A stretch of DNA of 21,949 nucleotides from a virus: IMG/VR virus record IMGVR_UViG_3300032285_005318, positions 1 to 21,949 of that record; one strand, written 5' to 3'. The translations under genes were made by a program, and so were the position numbers. Shown here in pieces: positions 5,836 to 13,481 of the stretch (position 1 is its first letter; each line of letters starts with the position of its first letter). The notes beneath the pieces were generated by a model. The model was given only the letters and a program-made list of their open reading frames with translations, was not told where the DNA came from and did no database searches.

Positions 5836-7350
5836 CGAGGCAGGTTGTATTTTTTGTATTTCAAGAGTTCCTTGAGTATTTCCATTATTTCTGGCGTTAA
5901 TGGTAACAGAATATGGTTTGCCTCCTTTTTCGATAGTAAAATCTATTTTTAATCCACCAAAAGTGGATGAGTCTTGTATCTTGATTGGGTCATAATCCCC
6001 ATCAACATTATATAATACGATATTTTGCCCTCTAGGGAATGCATCTACTTTACCAGGTTCGCCACTTTTTTGTCCTGTTACTTTAAAGAATGTAGGGTTA
6101 ATGCCTGAAAGTGAAAGGGCAAATCCTGCTAATGCTACAATAGCATCATCAACTTGATCATTAGGGAACTGTCTAAATAAAAATTCAATAGATTTTAAAG
6201 CAGCATATTTAGCACGTAAAAATCTAACGTCTGGTTTAAGATTACCAGAATCTAATTTGTATTCAATATTTGGATTTCCTTGAATATATGATGAGATCTT
6301 TTTTCTTAATTCTTGAATACCATCAATGTATTGTTGTTCGTCAAAATCAATTTCATCCTGGGTTAAGTTGTAATCGTCTTTAACTTTAGTATATTTGTTA
6401 AGTAATGCTTTTGCTTTACCTCCTTGAGCTTCTTGTTGTTTTAAAGAAACAGCTGTAAGTGGTTTTGAATCATCACCCCAAGAATCATTAAACATATCAT
6501 TTAATAATTCTATATTATCTGCACTTTCAATACCTTCAACAGGTCCTAATTGAACATATAAATCACCAGGGCACCATTTATCTGCAGGTATTCCTGTTAA
6601 TGCTTGAGCTTTATTTCGAATAACATTAAATATTCCTGTTCGTATAAGTTTTTGTCCAGGATATACTTTTTTAATAGCTAAAGCTGATGATAATGGTTGA
6701 TTGATAAAATCAATATATTGTTTTTTAGGTTCTCCTGATATGGCTTGAAGGTAAGTTGCTACTTTTTTAGAAGCTTCAGGACTTTCTCCAGAAATACCTT
6801 TATCAGAAATTTCTATAAGTTGAGATATTCTGTTTTGGTAGTTTTCTGAATTGAATGGGGTATCAATATTGGTAGAGTAAAATAGGGAAACTAAAGCTTC
6901 TTTAACATCTGTATCACTTGATGTTTCTTCAGATGCTCCTTTTACAATTAATTTATATGTTTTCCCATCAAAATCAACTTGAGCACTACCTAAACTTGAA
7001 CCAGTAGCTAATTTTTTAAAATTGGAAATAGAATCACCTTTATCAGCCAATTGTTTAATTGCATCATAAGCATCAAGCCTCATTTGATCAGCCTGTTTTC
7101 CTCTTCCAGGAATATTAGAAAATACAAGTTTTAAAGTATCTTTTCCAGATGCTTCTATATCACCATATTCGTCAAATAAACCAGATTGTTTTAAAGTATT
7201 AATTAGATTTTGATTTTCTAAAACTAAATTAATACCTAATTTTTTTAATTCATTTTCCAATAATAAAATATCCTGTTTATCTTTCATATCAGGATACCCT
7301 TTAGGGAATTTGTAAGCTATATTTCGAATGAATTTTTCTAAAATATCCAT
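5833..7350 (-). CDS. 505-residue protein of unknown function, possible nuclease-like fold
   Basis: A large soluble protein with no signal or membrane segment. A conserved-looking core includes VKEALVSLFYS (149-159), IPADKWCPGDLYV (254-266) and AVSLKQQEAQGGKAKALL (300-317). An acidic residue, then PxD, then an S-L-K lysine could be a PD-(D/E)XK-like active site, but this is only a pattern impression. The C-terminal about 90 residues look beta-rich. The N-terminal 45 residues are helical with LLE|N (30-33) and VLE|N (43-46). The ATG overlaps the stop of the upstream gene (TAATG). It lies between tagged internal-type proteins, so a virion role is possible. Unrecognised otherwise. Confidence 0.5.
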   Translation of the reverse strand: MDILEKFIRNIAYKFPKGYPDMKDKQDILLLENELKKLGINLVLENQNLINTLKQSGLFDEYGDIEASGKDTLKLVFSNIPGRGKQADQMRLDAYDAIKQLADKGDSISNFKKLATGSSLGSAQVDFDGKTYKLIVKGASEETSSDTDVKEALVSLFYSTNIDTPFNSENYQNRISQLIEISDKGISGESPEASKKVATYLQAISGEPKKQYIDFINQPLSSALAIKKVYPGQKLIRTGIFNVIRNKAQALTGIPADKWCPGDLYVQLGPVEGIESADNIELLNDMFNDSWGDDSKPLTAVSLKQQEAQGGKAKALLNKYTKVKDDYNLTQDEIDFDEQQYIDGIQELRKKISSYIQGNPNIEYKLDSGNLKPDVRFLRAKYAALKSIEFLFRQFPNDQVDDAIVALAGFALSLSGINPTFFKVTGQKSGEPGKVDAFPRGQNIVLYNVDGDYDPIKIQDSSTFGGLKIDFTIEKGGKPYSVTINARNNGNTQGTLEIQKIQPAS

Positions 7351-7817
7351 TATGCTGGTGTTTCTTCTGGAGTTTCTGCTGGTGGTGTTTCAGCTGGAGT
7401 TTCAGCTGGGGTTTCAATACTTTCGATACCTGCTCCTGTTTCTCCAGGTTCAGCTTTAGCACCGTAACGTAAAAGATTTGCAATCGCCTCTGATGCTCTT
7501 TCTTCTTCAGGTAAATTAAGTAAATAATATTTTTTACCTGCTACTTGAGCAACCCAACTACGTTTACCATATATCAAATAAAAATTTTGATCATTTTTTA
7601 AGTTAATACGGAATGTAGTAGGACGAGGAGCAACCCAATCAATTGAAGCTAAAAAGCTATCATATTCTGGGGTTAATAGGTCAACGATAACTGCTTTTAA
7701 CTCAGGAAATTTCGTTAGCTCATCGTATTGAACGGCTTCTTCAGGTGTAACTGTTCTATTAGAGTATACCTGCTTAACTAATACCTTAAGTCTATTTTTA
7801 AGTTCGTTGCTGTCCAT
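7350..7817 (-). CDS. Conserved phage protein with TPAE-repeat tail
   Basis: A 155-residue protein. The N-terminal tag NRLKVLVKQVY parallels ARLKKLIKEVY at the start of the 4856-5821 protein but lacks a following [L/I]xE. A globular part follows (about 25-112) with YDELTKFPELKAVIVDLL, DWVAPRPTTFRI and GKRSWVAQVAGKKYYLLNLP, probably alpha/beta. The last 25 residues are a low-complexity run of T-P-A-E units, probably a flexible linker or tail. The gene is joined to both neighbours by TAATG overlaps, so it is part of a translationally coupled string. Function unknown. Confidence 0.55.
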   Translation of the reverse strand: MDSNELKNRLKVLVKQVYSNRTVTPEEAVQYDELTKFPELKAVIVDLLTPEYDSFLASIDWVAPRPTTFRINLKNDQNFYLIYGKRSWVAQVAGKKYYLLNLPEEERASEAIANLLRYGAKAEPGETGAGIESIETPAETPAETPPAETPEETPA

Positions 7818-8674
7818 TATTTATTTTTAAGTTTAGCTAAAATAGCTTCTTTAATTTTATCTTTAGCAGATAAATAAGCGGCTACAGCCATTTTACTTTT
7901 TTTCTTTTTTGATTTACCTTTAAATTGAGGTGCTTTAGATGTTTCAAAATCTTTAACATATGCACCTGCACCCATAGAAGGTTTTAATTTTTCATCAACA
8001 GCAACATTTTTAAAGGGCATGCCTTTTTTTCTAGATTTTTCAGGAGTCATTTCTTCACCAATAGCCCCTTCTTCAGAAGCTACGTCTACCATAGCATCAA
8101 TTTTAGGTTCTTCAAGTTCAAATTCAAGGTAATTTTTTGCAGAAACAATCATGTTTTTAGCAGTGGTAACTTTTGATTGCCACCAAGCAGGAAAATCAAC
8201 TTCTTGAGGACCTTCGAATTGATCAACCATTTTATAAAGTTCCATAGCAGCCTTTCCGATTTCAGCAAGTTCTGCTTTAATCATATGTGGTTCATTATCT
8301 TGATGACCTAGATCAAGATCTTCTTTTACATCTTTTTTAGCTATTGATTTTTCAATAGCAGCACCACGTTTTTTTTCATAAGGTGAAAGTTCTCCATCGT
8401 GATTTAAATCGGCTGCCTTAGGATTACTCAAAGCGGCTTTAACCATTTCTTTCAATTTAACGTCTTCCATTGTTTCTTCAGGTTGTGGTTCTTCAATATT
8501 ATTGGCTGCGTTTCTTTTTACTTGATTAACAGCAGTACCATAAGCTACATTCTCGGCATTTGCACCATGTTTTCTAACTAATTTATCTCTACGTTTTGGA
8601 TCATTTACTATTGCCAAAAAGTTAGCATATATTTTATTAGACTCCTCCGGTGAAAATGCCTCGTGTAGTTTCAT
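7817..8674 (-). CDS. Internal-type protein with an EF-hand loop
   Basis: A 285-residue highly charged protein. It starts MKLHEAF, giving LHE|A, comparable to T4 FIAE|A. A full 12-residue EF-hand loop is visible: D89, N91, D93, G94, E95 (backbone), L96, S97 and E100 (DLNHDGELSPYE), consistent with calcium binding. A helical domain follows (about 121-187), DLGHQDNEPHMIKAELAEIG then VDFPAWWQSKV, which I recall as recurrent in T4-like environmental phages. The C-terminus (about 210-285) is strongly basic with KGKSKKKKSK. An acidic N-terminal half with a basic C-terminus suits a head-internal or DNA-contacting protein. No enzymatic motif was seen. Confidence 0.6.
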   Translation of the reverse strand: MKLHEAFSPEESNKIYANFLAIVNDPKRRDKLVRKHGANAENVAYGTAVNQVKRNAANNIEEPQPEETMEDVKLKEMVKAALSNPKAADLNHDGELSPYEKKRGAAIEKSIAKKDVKEDLDLGHQDNEPHMIKAELAEIGKAAMELYKMVDQFEGPQEVDFPAWWQSKVTTAKNMIVSAKNYLEFELEEPKIDAMVDVASEEGAIGEEMTPEKSRKKGMPFKNVAVDEKLKPSMGAGAYVKDFETSKAPQFKGKSKKKKSKMAVAAYLSAKDKIKEAILAKLKNK

Positions 8675-8676
8675 TG

Positions 8677-8847
8677 TTAAGCTTTGTCTTCTGCAGTTGA
8701 AGTCTTTTTAAATTCAGCTGCCAATTTTTTAATTGTGTTAGCTGCACTACGTGCGCGTCCACGAGCTGCTTTAGAAGTTTTTGCGTGTTCACCTTCCAAA
8801 ATTGCAACTTGTTCTTTGATTGCGTTTAAAATTTCTGTTGTGTTCAT
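8677..8847 (-). CDS. Small histone H1/Hc1-like basic protein
   Basis: A 56-residue gene in the gap between two larger genes. It starts MNTTEILNAIKEQVAILEGE and continues with KAARGRARSAANTIKKLAAEF and a short acidic end. The arrangement of an N-terminal helix, G-x-R-A-R-x-A, a second K-rich helix ending EFKK, then S/E/K is the pattern of Hc1-type histone-like proteins, which occur in Bacteroidota and Chlamydiae. It probably binds DNA without sequence specificity. It stops 2 nt before the ATG of the EF-hand gene, and it begins 24 nt after the stop of the acidic scaffold-like gene, behind a leader containing CTATAATAAAT. Reading frame and spacing make it a convincing real gene. Confidence 0.7.
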   Translation of the reverse strand: MNTTEILNAIKEQVAILEGEHAKTSKAARGRARSAANTIKKLAAEFKKTSTAEDKA

Positions 8848-8871
8848 AGATTTGATTTATTATAGATTTAA

Positions 8872-9633
8872 TTATTGCTCACCTCCACCGATATATTCGC
8901 TAACGAAGAATTTCAGTGTATTTCCTACTTGTGTTTCAAGTTTTTCATTTTGCATTCCTTTAGCAATCTGGAATGCTTTCATTAAATGGTCCATAAGATC
9001 TGCTTCTGTACCTTTCATATCTGCTGCTATATCTTCAATCCCACCAGTTGCATCAGGTGTTTCTTCAGCAGGTATTTCGTCTTCTGCAGGAATATCTTCT
9101 GTTTCAGTATCTGTTACTTCAACGTCTTCAACGTCTTCATCTTTTTTCTTAGCTTCGTCGATATCATATCCTCCGTAACCATCAAATTCATCTGTGTCTC
9201 CAAAATCGTTAGAATCACCATATTCATTATCGTAATAATCATTACTGTAATCATAGGTATCTTCTTCATCATCATATTCAGGATAACCTTCTTCTAAAAA
9301 CCCACCATCAGCATATGCATCCATCATGTCTGCTTCTTCTTCTCCGGGTTCACCTTCATAAACAGGGCTATAATCAGCATTCAATGCTGCATCATCTTGA
9401 TCTGCATTATCAGTAGTAACTTCTTCAGCCAGTTCAGCAACAATCATATCTTTGATTTGTTTTTTCATTGCCTCTTTGGTCATTTTTTTCTTTTCGATTT
9501 CTTCGCCTTTTTTCTTACCTTTTTCGTATTCGTAAGCGGCTTCACCTTCGTTTATAGATTTCATTGAAGGATTTAAATTCTCAAGAGCTTTGCTTTCTTT
9601 TAAGAATTTTTTTAGGTCAAAATTATCTGCCAT
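8872..9633 (-). CDS. Acidic prohead-core/scaffold-like protein
   Basis: A 253-residue, very acidic protein. The N-terminus has LKE (11-13), INE|G (27-30) and a basic helix of K/E repeats (38-62). A Tyr/Asp-rich tract (117-156, nine tyrosines) is bracketed by LEE|G (113-116) and IDE|A (158-161). An E/D/T/P linker and a conserved-looking helical C-terminus follow (EADLMDHLMKAFQIAKGM, then TLKFFVSEYIGG). In T4, the acidic head proteins gp22 and gp67 are cut by gp21 after [L/I]xE to give the acidic internal peptides VII and II, and this protein has the same general character. Homology is not shown, and the assignment rests on composition and motif placement. Confidence 0.55.
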   Translation of the reverse strand: MADNFDLKKFLKESKALENLNPSMKSINEGEAAYEYEKGKKKGEEIEKKKMTKEAMKKQIKDMIVAELAEEVTTDNADQDDAALNADYSPVYEGEPGEEEADMMDAYADGGFLEEGYPEYDDEEDTYDYSNDYYDNEYGDSNDFGDTDEFDGYGGYDIDEAKKKDEDVEDVEVTDTETEDIPAEDEIPAEETPDATGGIEDIAADMKGTEADLMDHLMKAFQIAKGMQNEKLETQVGNTLKFFVSEYIGGGEQ

Positions 9634-9639
9634 TTTATT

Positions 9640-9649
9640 ATAAATATTA
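9640..9649 (-). repeat. Conserved AT-rich gene-junction motif TAATATTTAT
   Basis: The exact sense-strand 10-mer lies 6 nt before the ATG at 9633, in the leader TAATATTTATAATAAA. It starts 2 nt after the TAA stop of the GAF-protein gene. The reverse complement contains TATAAATA (9639-9646), the T4 late-promoter consensus, but pointing against the genes. Confidence 0.45.
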
Positions 9650-9651
9650 AG

Positions 9652-10275
9652 TTATTTCTTAGTTGTTGCGTATAAATATTCAGAAATGAGTGTTCCTATA
9701 GCTCCTGCTTTCTGTCTAATAAGAACCCATTCATCTCTTTTTAACTTATGAGGGTTTTTAAATGAAATACCTAGTACACCTATTAAATGATCATCTAAGC
9801 TATATAAACCAAGCATACATACTGATTTAGTTCCGAATTGGGTAGTCATATATTCTAAACCATATGTGTCTTCTGCTGTAGATACATCATCAATTGCTAG
9901 TTCTGTATCTTTATAAATTTTGGATAGTACTCTAGGGAATAGAGATACTGGGATATTTTGGAATGTATGTTGTAAGTGGGGGAGATCTGGGGTGGCTTTC
10001 TCATAAAAAATAGAGAATTTTTGAATGGATTTTCCTGTGGGGTAAAAATGACCTCCATTATGGAATTGTTGTAACCATACTCTATCACAATCTAATTCAT
10101 TTAGAATCACTTCAAGTTGACTATCAACCAAAGTAGAGGCTTCTAGGGCCTCTCTCATTGGAGTTACTTGAGATTTTTTCTCCATTTTTAATTTGACCCA
10201 ATTTACTATGATAGGTCCAAATACTGCTGTTATCAATGCCACAGCGATCGTAGTTAACATTGCAAAATTTTCCAT
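9652..10275 (-). CDS. Membrane-anchored GAF-like domain protein
   Basis: A 207-residue protein. A single N-terminal transmembrane helix (about 5-26, LTTIAVALITAVFGPIIVNW) is followed by a basic/charged segment (27-40) and a GAF-like domain (about 45-203). The characteristic stretch DRVWLQQFHNGGHFYPTGKS (64-83) is typical of GAF domains tethered to membranes. LGLYSLDDHLIGVLGISF and a C-terminal amphipathic helix complete the fold. GAF domains bind small ligands such as cyclic nucleotides or haem, and no ligand can be predicted here. There is no output domain, so it is more likely a ligand-binding membrane protein than a full sensor. The ATG overlaps the stop of the zinc-ribbon gene. Confidence 0.65.
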   Translation of the reverse strand: MENFAMLTTIAVALITAVFGPIIVNWVKLKMEKKSQVTPMREALEASTLVDSQLEVILNELDCDRVWLQQFHNGGHFYPTGKSIQKFSIFYEKATPDLPHLQHTFQNIPVSLFPRVLSKIYKDTELAIDDVSTAEDTYGLEYMTTQFGTKSVCMLGLYSLDDHLIGVLGISFKNPHKLKRDEWVLIRQKAGAIGTLISEYLYATTKK

Positions 10276-10847
10276 TATTTTTTTAGAGAGTTTAAATACT
10301 CAATAGCATCATCTAATGACTTTTGAGCGCGTTCCTTATCAATCCCACCAACCCATTTCTGTACTTCACCATTCTCGGAAACGTATCCTTCTTTACCTTC
10401 TGAAAGGATATTGGAAAACCAATTTTTATATTCTTCTATTTGTTGATCAATTTCAGCATTAAATGTTTGGTCAGTATAATCTTTCCAAGTACCTGCTAAT
10501 TTCATTTGTGTTTCTGTAGTAGTTCTACAGTCAACACATTCACCATATGCTTTAAAATAATGTGGGTCTAGTTGTTTTTCCATCACATGTTTACATTTTG
10601 GGCAAAACAATGGGACTGATACTTTTTTAAACTTATCTAATTTGGTAACATTTTCTTTAATGCCATCTTTAATAGTCCAAGTTCTACCTCCAGATACCCA
10701 AACATCCCCCTCTTTATGTTCCTCTTCTTGAGAACCATTATAACCAATTCCCATAGTAGTACGGTTACCATGTTTACCTGCTACCAGGTTACGTAAACGT
10801 TCTACGTCTCTTTTTTGGAATTCTTTTTTTAAAACTGAATCTGACAT
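10275..10847 (-). CDS. Zinc-ribbon protein of unknown function
   Basis: A 190-residue protein. The N-terminal KKEFQKRDVERLRNLVAGKH helix is followed by GDVWVSGGRTWTIKDGI. A four-cysteine zinc ribbon comes next: C-P-K-C (about 82-85) and C-V-D-C (104-107). The C-terminal half is helical and acidic with a final KERAQKSLDDAIEYLNSLKK. I recall this order from environmental T4-like phage proteins but know no function. It might be a nucleic-acid-binding or head-assembly protein. It is coupled at both ends by TAATG overlaps (HAD gene upstream, GAF gene downstream). Confidence 0.6.
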   Translation of the reverse strand: MSDSVLKKEFQKRDVERLRNLVAGKHGNRTTMGIGYNGSQEEEHKEGDVWVSGGRTWTIKDGIKENVTKLDKFKKVSVPLFCPKCKHVMEKQLDPHYFKAYGECVDCRTTTETQMKLAGTWKDYTDQTFNAEIDQQIEEYKNWFSNILSEGKEGYVSENGEVQKWVGGIDKERAQKSLDDAIEYLNSLKK

Positions 10848-11422
10848 TATAACTTGTATTTTTCTTTAAGAGTATTTATGGTTTCAGAAGCTGTGGTATG
10901 GAAAATAGCTTTACCGTTACTTGCTCTCCAGGCATCTGTATTTTTTTTCATATCGTCTATGAGGATACTTTTAGGACTGGCATAGGTTGCTTTTTGGGGA
11001 GCAGGGACAAATATTTCTTCACCTACACCACTAAGATTTTTTGCAATCCATTCTTTTTTTCCTTGAATAGCTTCATTGTAATCCGGACTAAGTTGTTGGT
11101 CTGATGGAAGACTAAAATTTACTGATGGAGCTGAAAGAATATTTGGGTGATATTGTTGGATATAGCTCCATAATTCTTTTCCTCCAGGTTGCCAGGTTAA
11201 ATTAGCCCAAAAATCTTTTTCTTTTATGTTTTTTTCTTCTAAACTATCTCTAAATCGTTTCCAAAAAGAGCTTTTACTTTCTTCATTGGCTTTTTGAGTT
11301 GATACTCCTGTTAAGTCTTCATATCCTTTATCAAAGTCACAAAGTACTCCATCCATATCACAATAAATGGTATAGGGTTTAATTGCCTCGTATAAGTCTA
11401 ATAATGTAGGTGTCTTTTTCAT
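10847..11422 (-). CDS. HAD-superfamily phosphatase, 5'-nucleotidase-like
   Basis: A 191-residue protein. Motif I is D22-M-D24-G-V-L, with the nucleophile and acid/base aspartates both present. Motif II may be S97, motif III the lysine region near K123, and motif IV I-D-D at 155-157. The cap region contains FWANLTWQPGG, as in small 5'(3')-deoxyribonucleotidases (NT5C-like) of phages, so dephosphorylation of a nucleotide is likely. The first 12 residues (MKKTPTLLDLYE|A) precede the catalytic core and end in LYE|A, which matches the capsid-targeting pattern of T4 internal proteins (FIAE|A). The start lies 1 nt after the stop of the 685-residue protein gene. Confidence 0.75.
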   Translation of the reverse strand: MKKTPTLLDLYEAIKPYTIYCDMDGVLCDFDKGYEDLTGVSTQKANEESKSSFWKRFRDSLEEKNIKEKDFWANLTWQPGGKELWSYIQQYHPNILSAPSVNFSLPSDQQLSPDYNEAIQGKKEWIAKNLSGVGEEIFVPAPQKATYASPKSILIDDMKKNTDAWRASNGKAIFHTTASETINTLKEKYKL

Positions 11423-11423
11423 A

Positions 11424-13481
11424 TCAAAATTTGGGCAAATTTAATACAGGTAATCTGCTTCTCCAAAGATCTAGTATTTCTTCTTTTTCTTCAGGTGTTA
11501 TATCTTGAGCATCCAAATAAGTGTCTATAACATCTTTGAATTCACGTTTTTCTTTTTTAGCACGTAAATACATTCCTTGTAGGTTAGCATCTACTTCTTT
11601 TTCTAGTTTAAAATATTGAGCAGGTGGTAACAATTTAGCATCAATTATTTTACGAATAAGTGTATCATCTTCCATCCATTTAGCAGGATTAGCTACATCA
11701 CCTTCACCATGAGTTAAATGTTCCACTTCGTGGCGGATAATATCTTTCAAGTTCATTGAAATTTCTTCCCAAAATTCAGGAAGTTTTTCAGGATCTACTT
11801 CAAATCTTACTTCAATGTAATCAATATAATCATTAGCTCCACCATCTACTTTAAGTCCTCCAAGTTCAGGAACAAATGATATATTAGCGTCTACATCTAT
11901 TTCTTCACCTTCAAATGGGAAGAATTCATTAACACGAGATGCTTCAGCACCATTGTTATAATCTTCTTTCCACTGATTGAATATTTTGGAGGAAATAACA
12001 TTTGTAATTTTATCGTAACGACCTTCGTTTAATAATGGTGTATTATCATGGCCACAATCATGGCAAATATATAAATCCTTACCGCCCGTTTCTTTAGGCC
12101 AATCATGACCACATTTATCACATACTATTCTATCTTCAAATACACCTTCAGTAAGTGTATCTGTCCAATTACGGAAAGTCATATTACCTTTTTCGTATGC
12201 TTCTCTTTCAATTTCAGGTAAATCACCTTCTTCGTTTGTATTTTGGGTAGTAATATTACCTAAACGATTGTCACAGTTTTGCATATGATGAATCATTTCA
12301 TGCGCAAATGAACGCATAACATCTTTTGGATGACGATCTAATATATAAAGTACTATAACGCGGTTATTCGGATCGTAATATGCTGTTTTACCAAAGAAAT
12401 CTCTAGCATTTTCAACATCATTATCTATAAATTTTACTTTAGGTAAAGGACGAATATTCATACCTTTATCTAACATATATTCAGTAAGTGATTTTATCAA
12501 TTTAGGATAGTCATGTTCGCTAGGTTCAGCATACATTTCTTGTAAAGCTAATTTTGGATTAGATGTTTGGAAGTTTTTCTTACGCATTACCGTTTTAGCA
12601 ACCAAATCCATTTCATTATTTTTCTCATCGTAATTTAGAGCAAATGGTAAATTGATATCATTACGTAATTTAAATAATACTGCTTGGTAATCATCTGGGA
12701 GATTAGCTAATTTTTCTCCGTATTTTTCTGCTGTTTGAGTGAATAAATCTTCTAATTCTTCAGCAGAGATAGGTTTTCCATTACGTTCATCATTTACTCT
12801 TTCTATAAAATGTTTTGTGAATTGAACGTCAATACCATAATCCTCAAACCACTCATCAGCTATTCTTTCTACATCATCCAATTCGGATTGTGTAACAAAT
12901 TCTTGAATAGGAGTTTTGGTTAAAATATTCCACACTTTATCTTTTTCTTCATCTGAGAGTTCAGTTGGAAGATATTTTTGGAATCTTTCTTTTTCTCCAC
13001 CAATTAAAGCAGCACGTGTATTTGTACCACTAATACGATCTTCACCTTCCTCTGATCGGATAACAATAGGTTTAAAGTTTTCATACTTTCCTTTCATGCT
13101 ATCAAAACGTTTTAGATCACCTAAATCCATTTCACCTCTTATCCCTACTACAGGGTAGTACATTATGTCCGGATTATTTTTGATTAGTGATCCAACGTCT
13201 GAAATTGGGGATGCATTATCTGCTATTTGGATTTCAACGTTTGATGGGAGATATTTTTTGTAAATATCCCATATAGCTTTACTTTCTTCTTTAGTTACTC
13301 CATCACGTGTTTTATGTCCTATAAGAACAATCACTTTATCTACTCCAGGGTATTTTGCTACTTCATCTACCAATGCAAAGTGACCAATTGTAGGCGGTTT
13401 AAAACCACCAGGCACTAAAGCAATACCATCTTGCATTGCTTCTAATAGAGGTTGTATAAGCACTTTAACTAACGAATTCAT
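11424..13481 (-). CDS. Multidomain protein: nucleotidyltransferase + HExxH peptidase + zinc ribbon + second HExxH peptidase
   Basis: A 685-residue protein. Residues 1-14 are a tag ending LLE|A. Residues 19-185 are a cytidylyltransferase-like domain with GGFKPPTIGHF (TxGH at 31-34, as in CoaD) and ISGTNTR (150-156). Residues about 200-305 are an uncharacterised domain with FTKHFIERVNDERNGKPIS. Residues about 320-440 are a zincin with H394-E-M-I-H398 and E425-x-x-A. Residues 454-476 are a C-x2-C/C-x2-C zinc ribbon. Residues about 487-640 are a second zincin with H584-E-V-E-H588 and E629-x-x-A. [L/I]xE sites occur at 14, 194, 315, 445 and 486, all at boundaries, plus 334, 423 and 569. It overlaps the kinase gene by 17 nt. 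A packaged, self- or protease-processed polyprotein is my inference. A frameless fusion or sequencing artefact is unlikely given the continuous frame. Confidence 0.75.
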   Translation of the reverse strand: MNSLVKVLIQPLLEAMQDGIALVPGGFKPPTIGHFALVDEVAKYPGVDKVIVLIGHKTRDGVTKEESKAIWDIYKKYLPSNVEIQIADNASPISDVGSLIKNNPDIMYYPVVGIRGEMDLGDLKRFDSMKGKYENFKPIVIRSEEGEDRISGTNTRAALIGGEKERFQKYLPTELSDEEKDKVWNILTKTPIQEFVTQSELDDVERIADEWFEDYGIDVQFTKHFIERVNDERNGKPISAEELEDLFTQTAEKYGEKLANLPDDYQAVLFKLRNDINLPFALNYDEKNNEMDLVAKTVMRKKNFQTSNPKLALQEMYAEPSEHDYPKLIKSLTEYMLDKGMNIRPLPKVKFIDNDVENARDFFGKTAYYDPNNRVIVLYILDRHPKDVMRSFAHEMIHHMQNCDNRLGNITTQNTNEEGDLPEIEREAYEKGNMTFRNWTDTLTEGVFEDRIVCDKCGHDWPKETGGKDLYICHDCGHDNTPLLNEGRYDKITNVISSKIFNQWKEDYNNGAEASRVNEFFPFEGEEIDVDANISFVPELGGLKVDGGANDYIDYIEVRFEVDPEKLPEFWEEISMNLKDIIRHEVEHLTHGEGDVANPAKWMEDDTLIRKIIDAKLLPPAQYFKLEKEVDANLQGMYLRAKKEKREFKDVIDTYLDAQDITPEEKEEILDLWRSRLPVLNLPKF

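Noticed and set aside
9639-9646. T4 late promoter consensus TATAAATA (also 5825-5832 and 17282-17289)
   Set aside because: The consensus reads on the plus strand, opposite to all genes, and TATAAATA also occurs inside coding sequence (near 3924 and 9667). I report the reverse-strand motif as unexplained instead of calling promoters.
12765-12830. RelE/BrnT-like toxin domain in the middle of the 685-residue protein
   Set aside because: The FTKHFIERVNDERNGKPIS stretch gives a vague resemblance only; catalytic residues could not be matched, so I left the domain unnamed.
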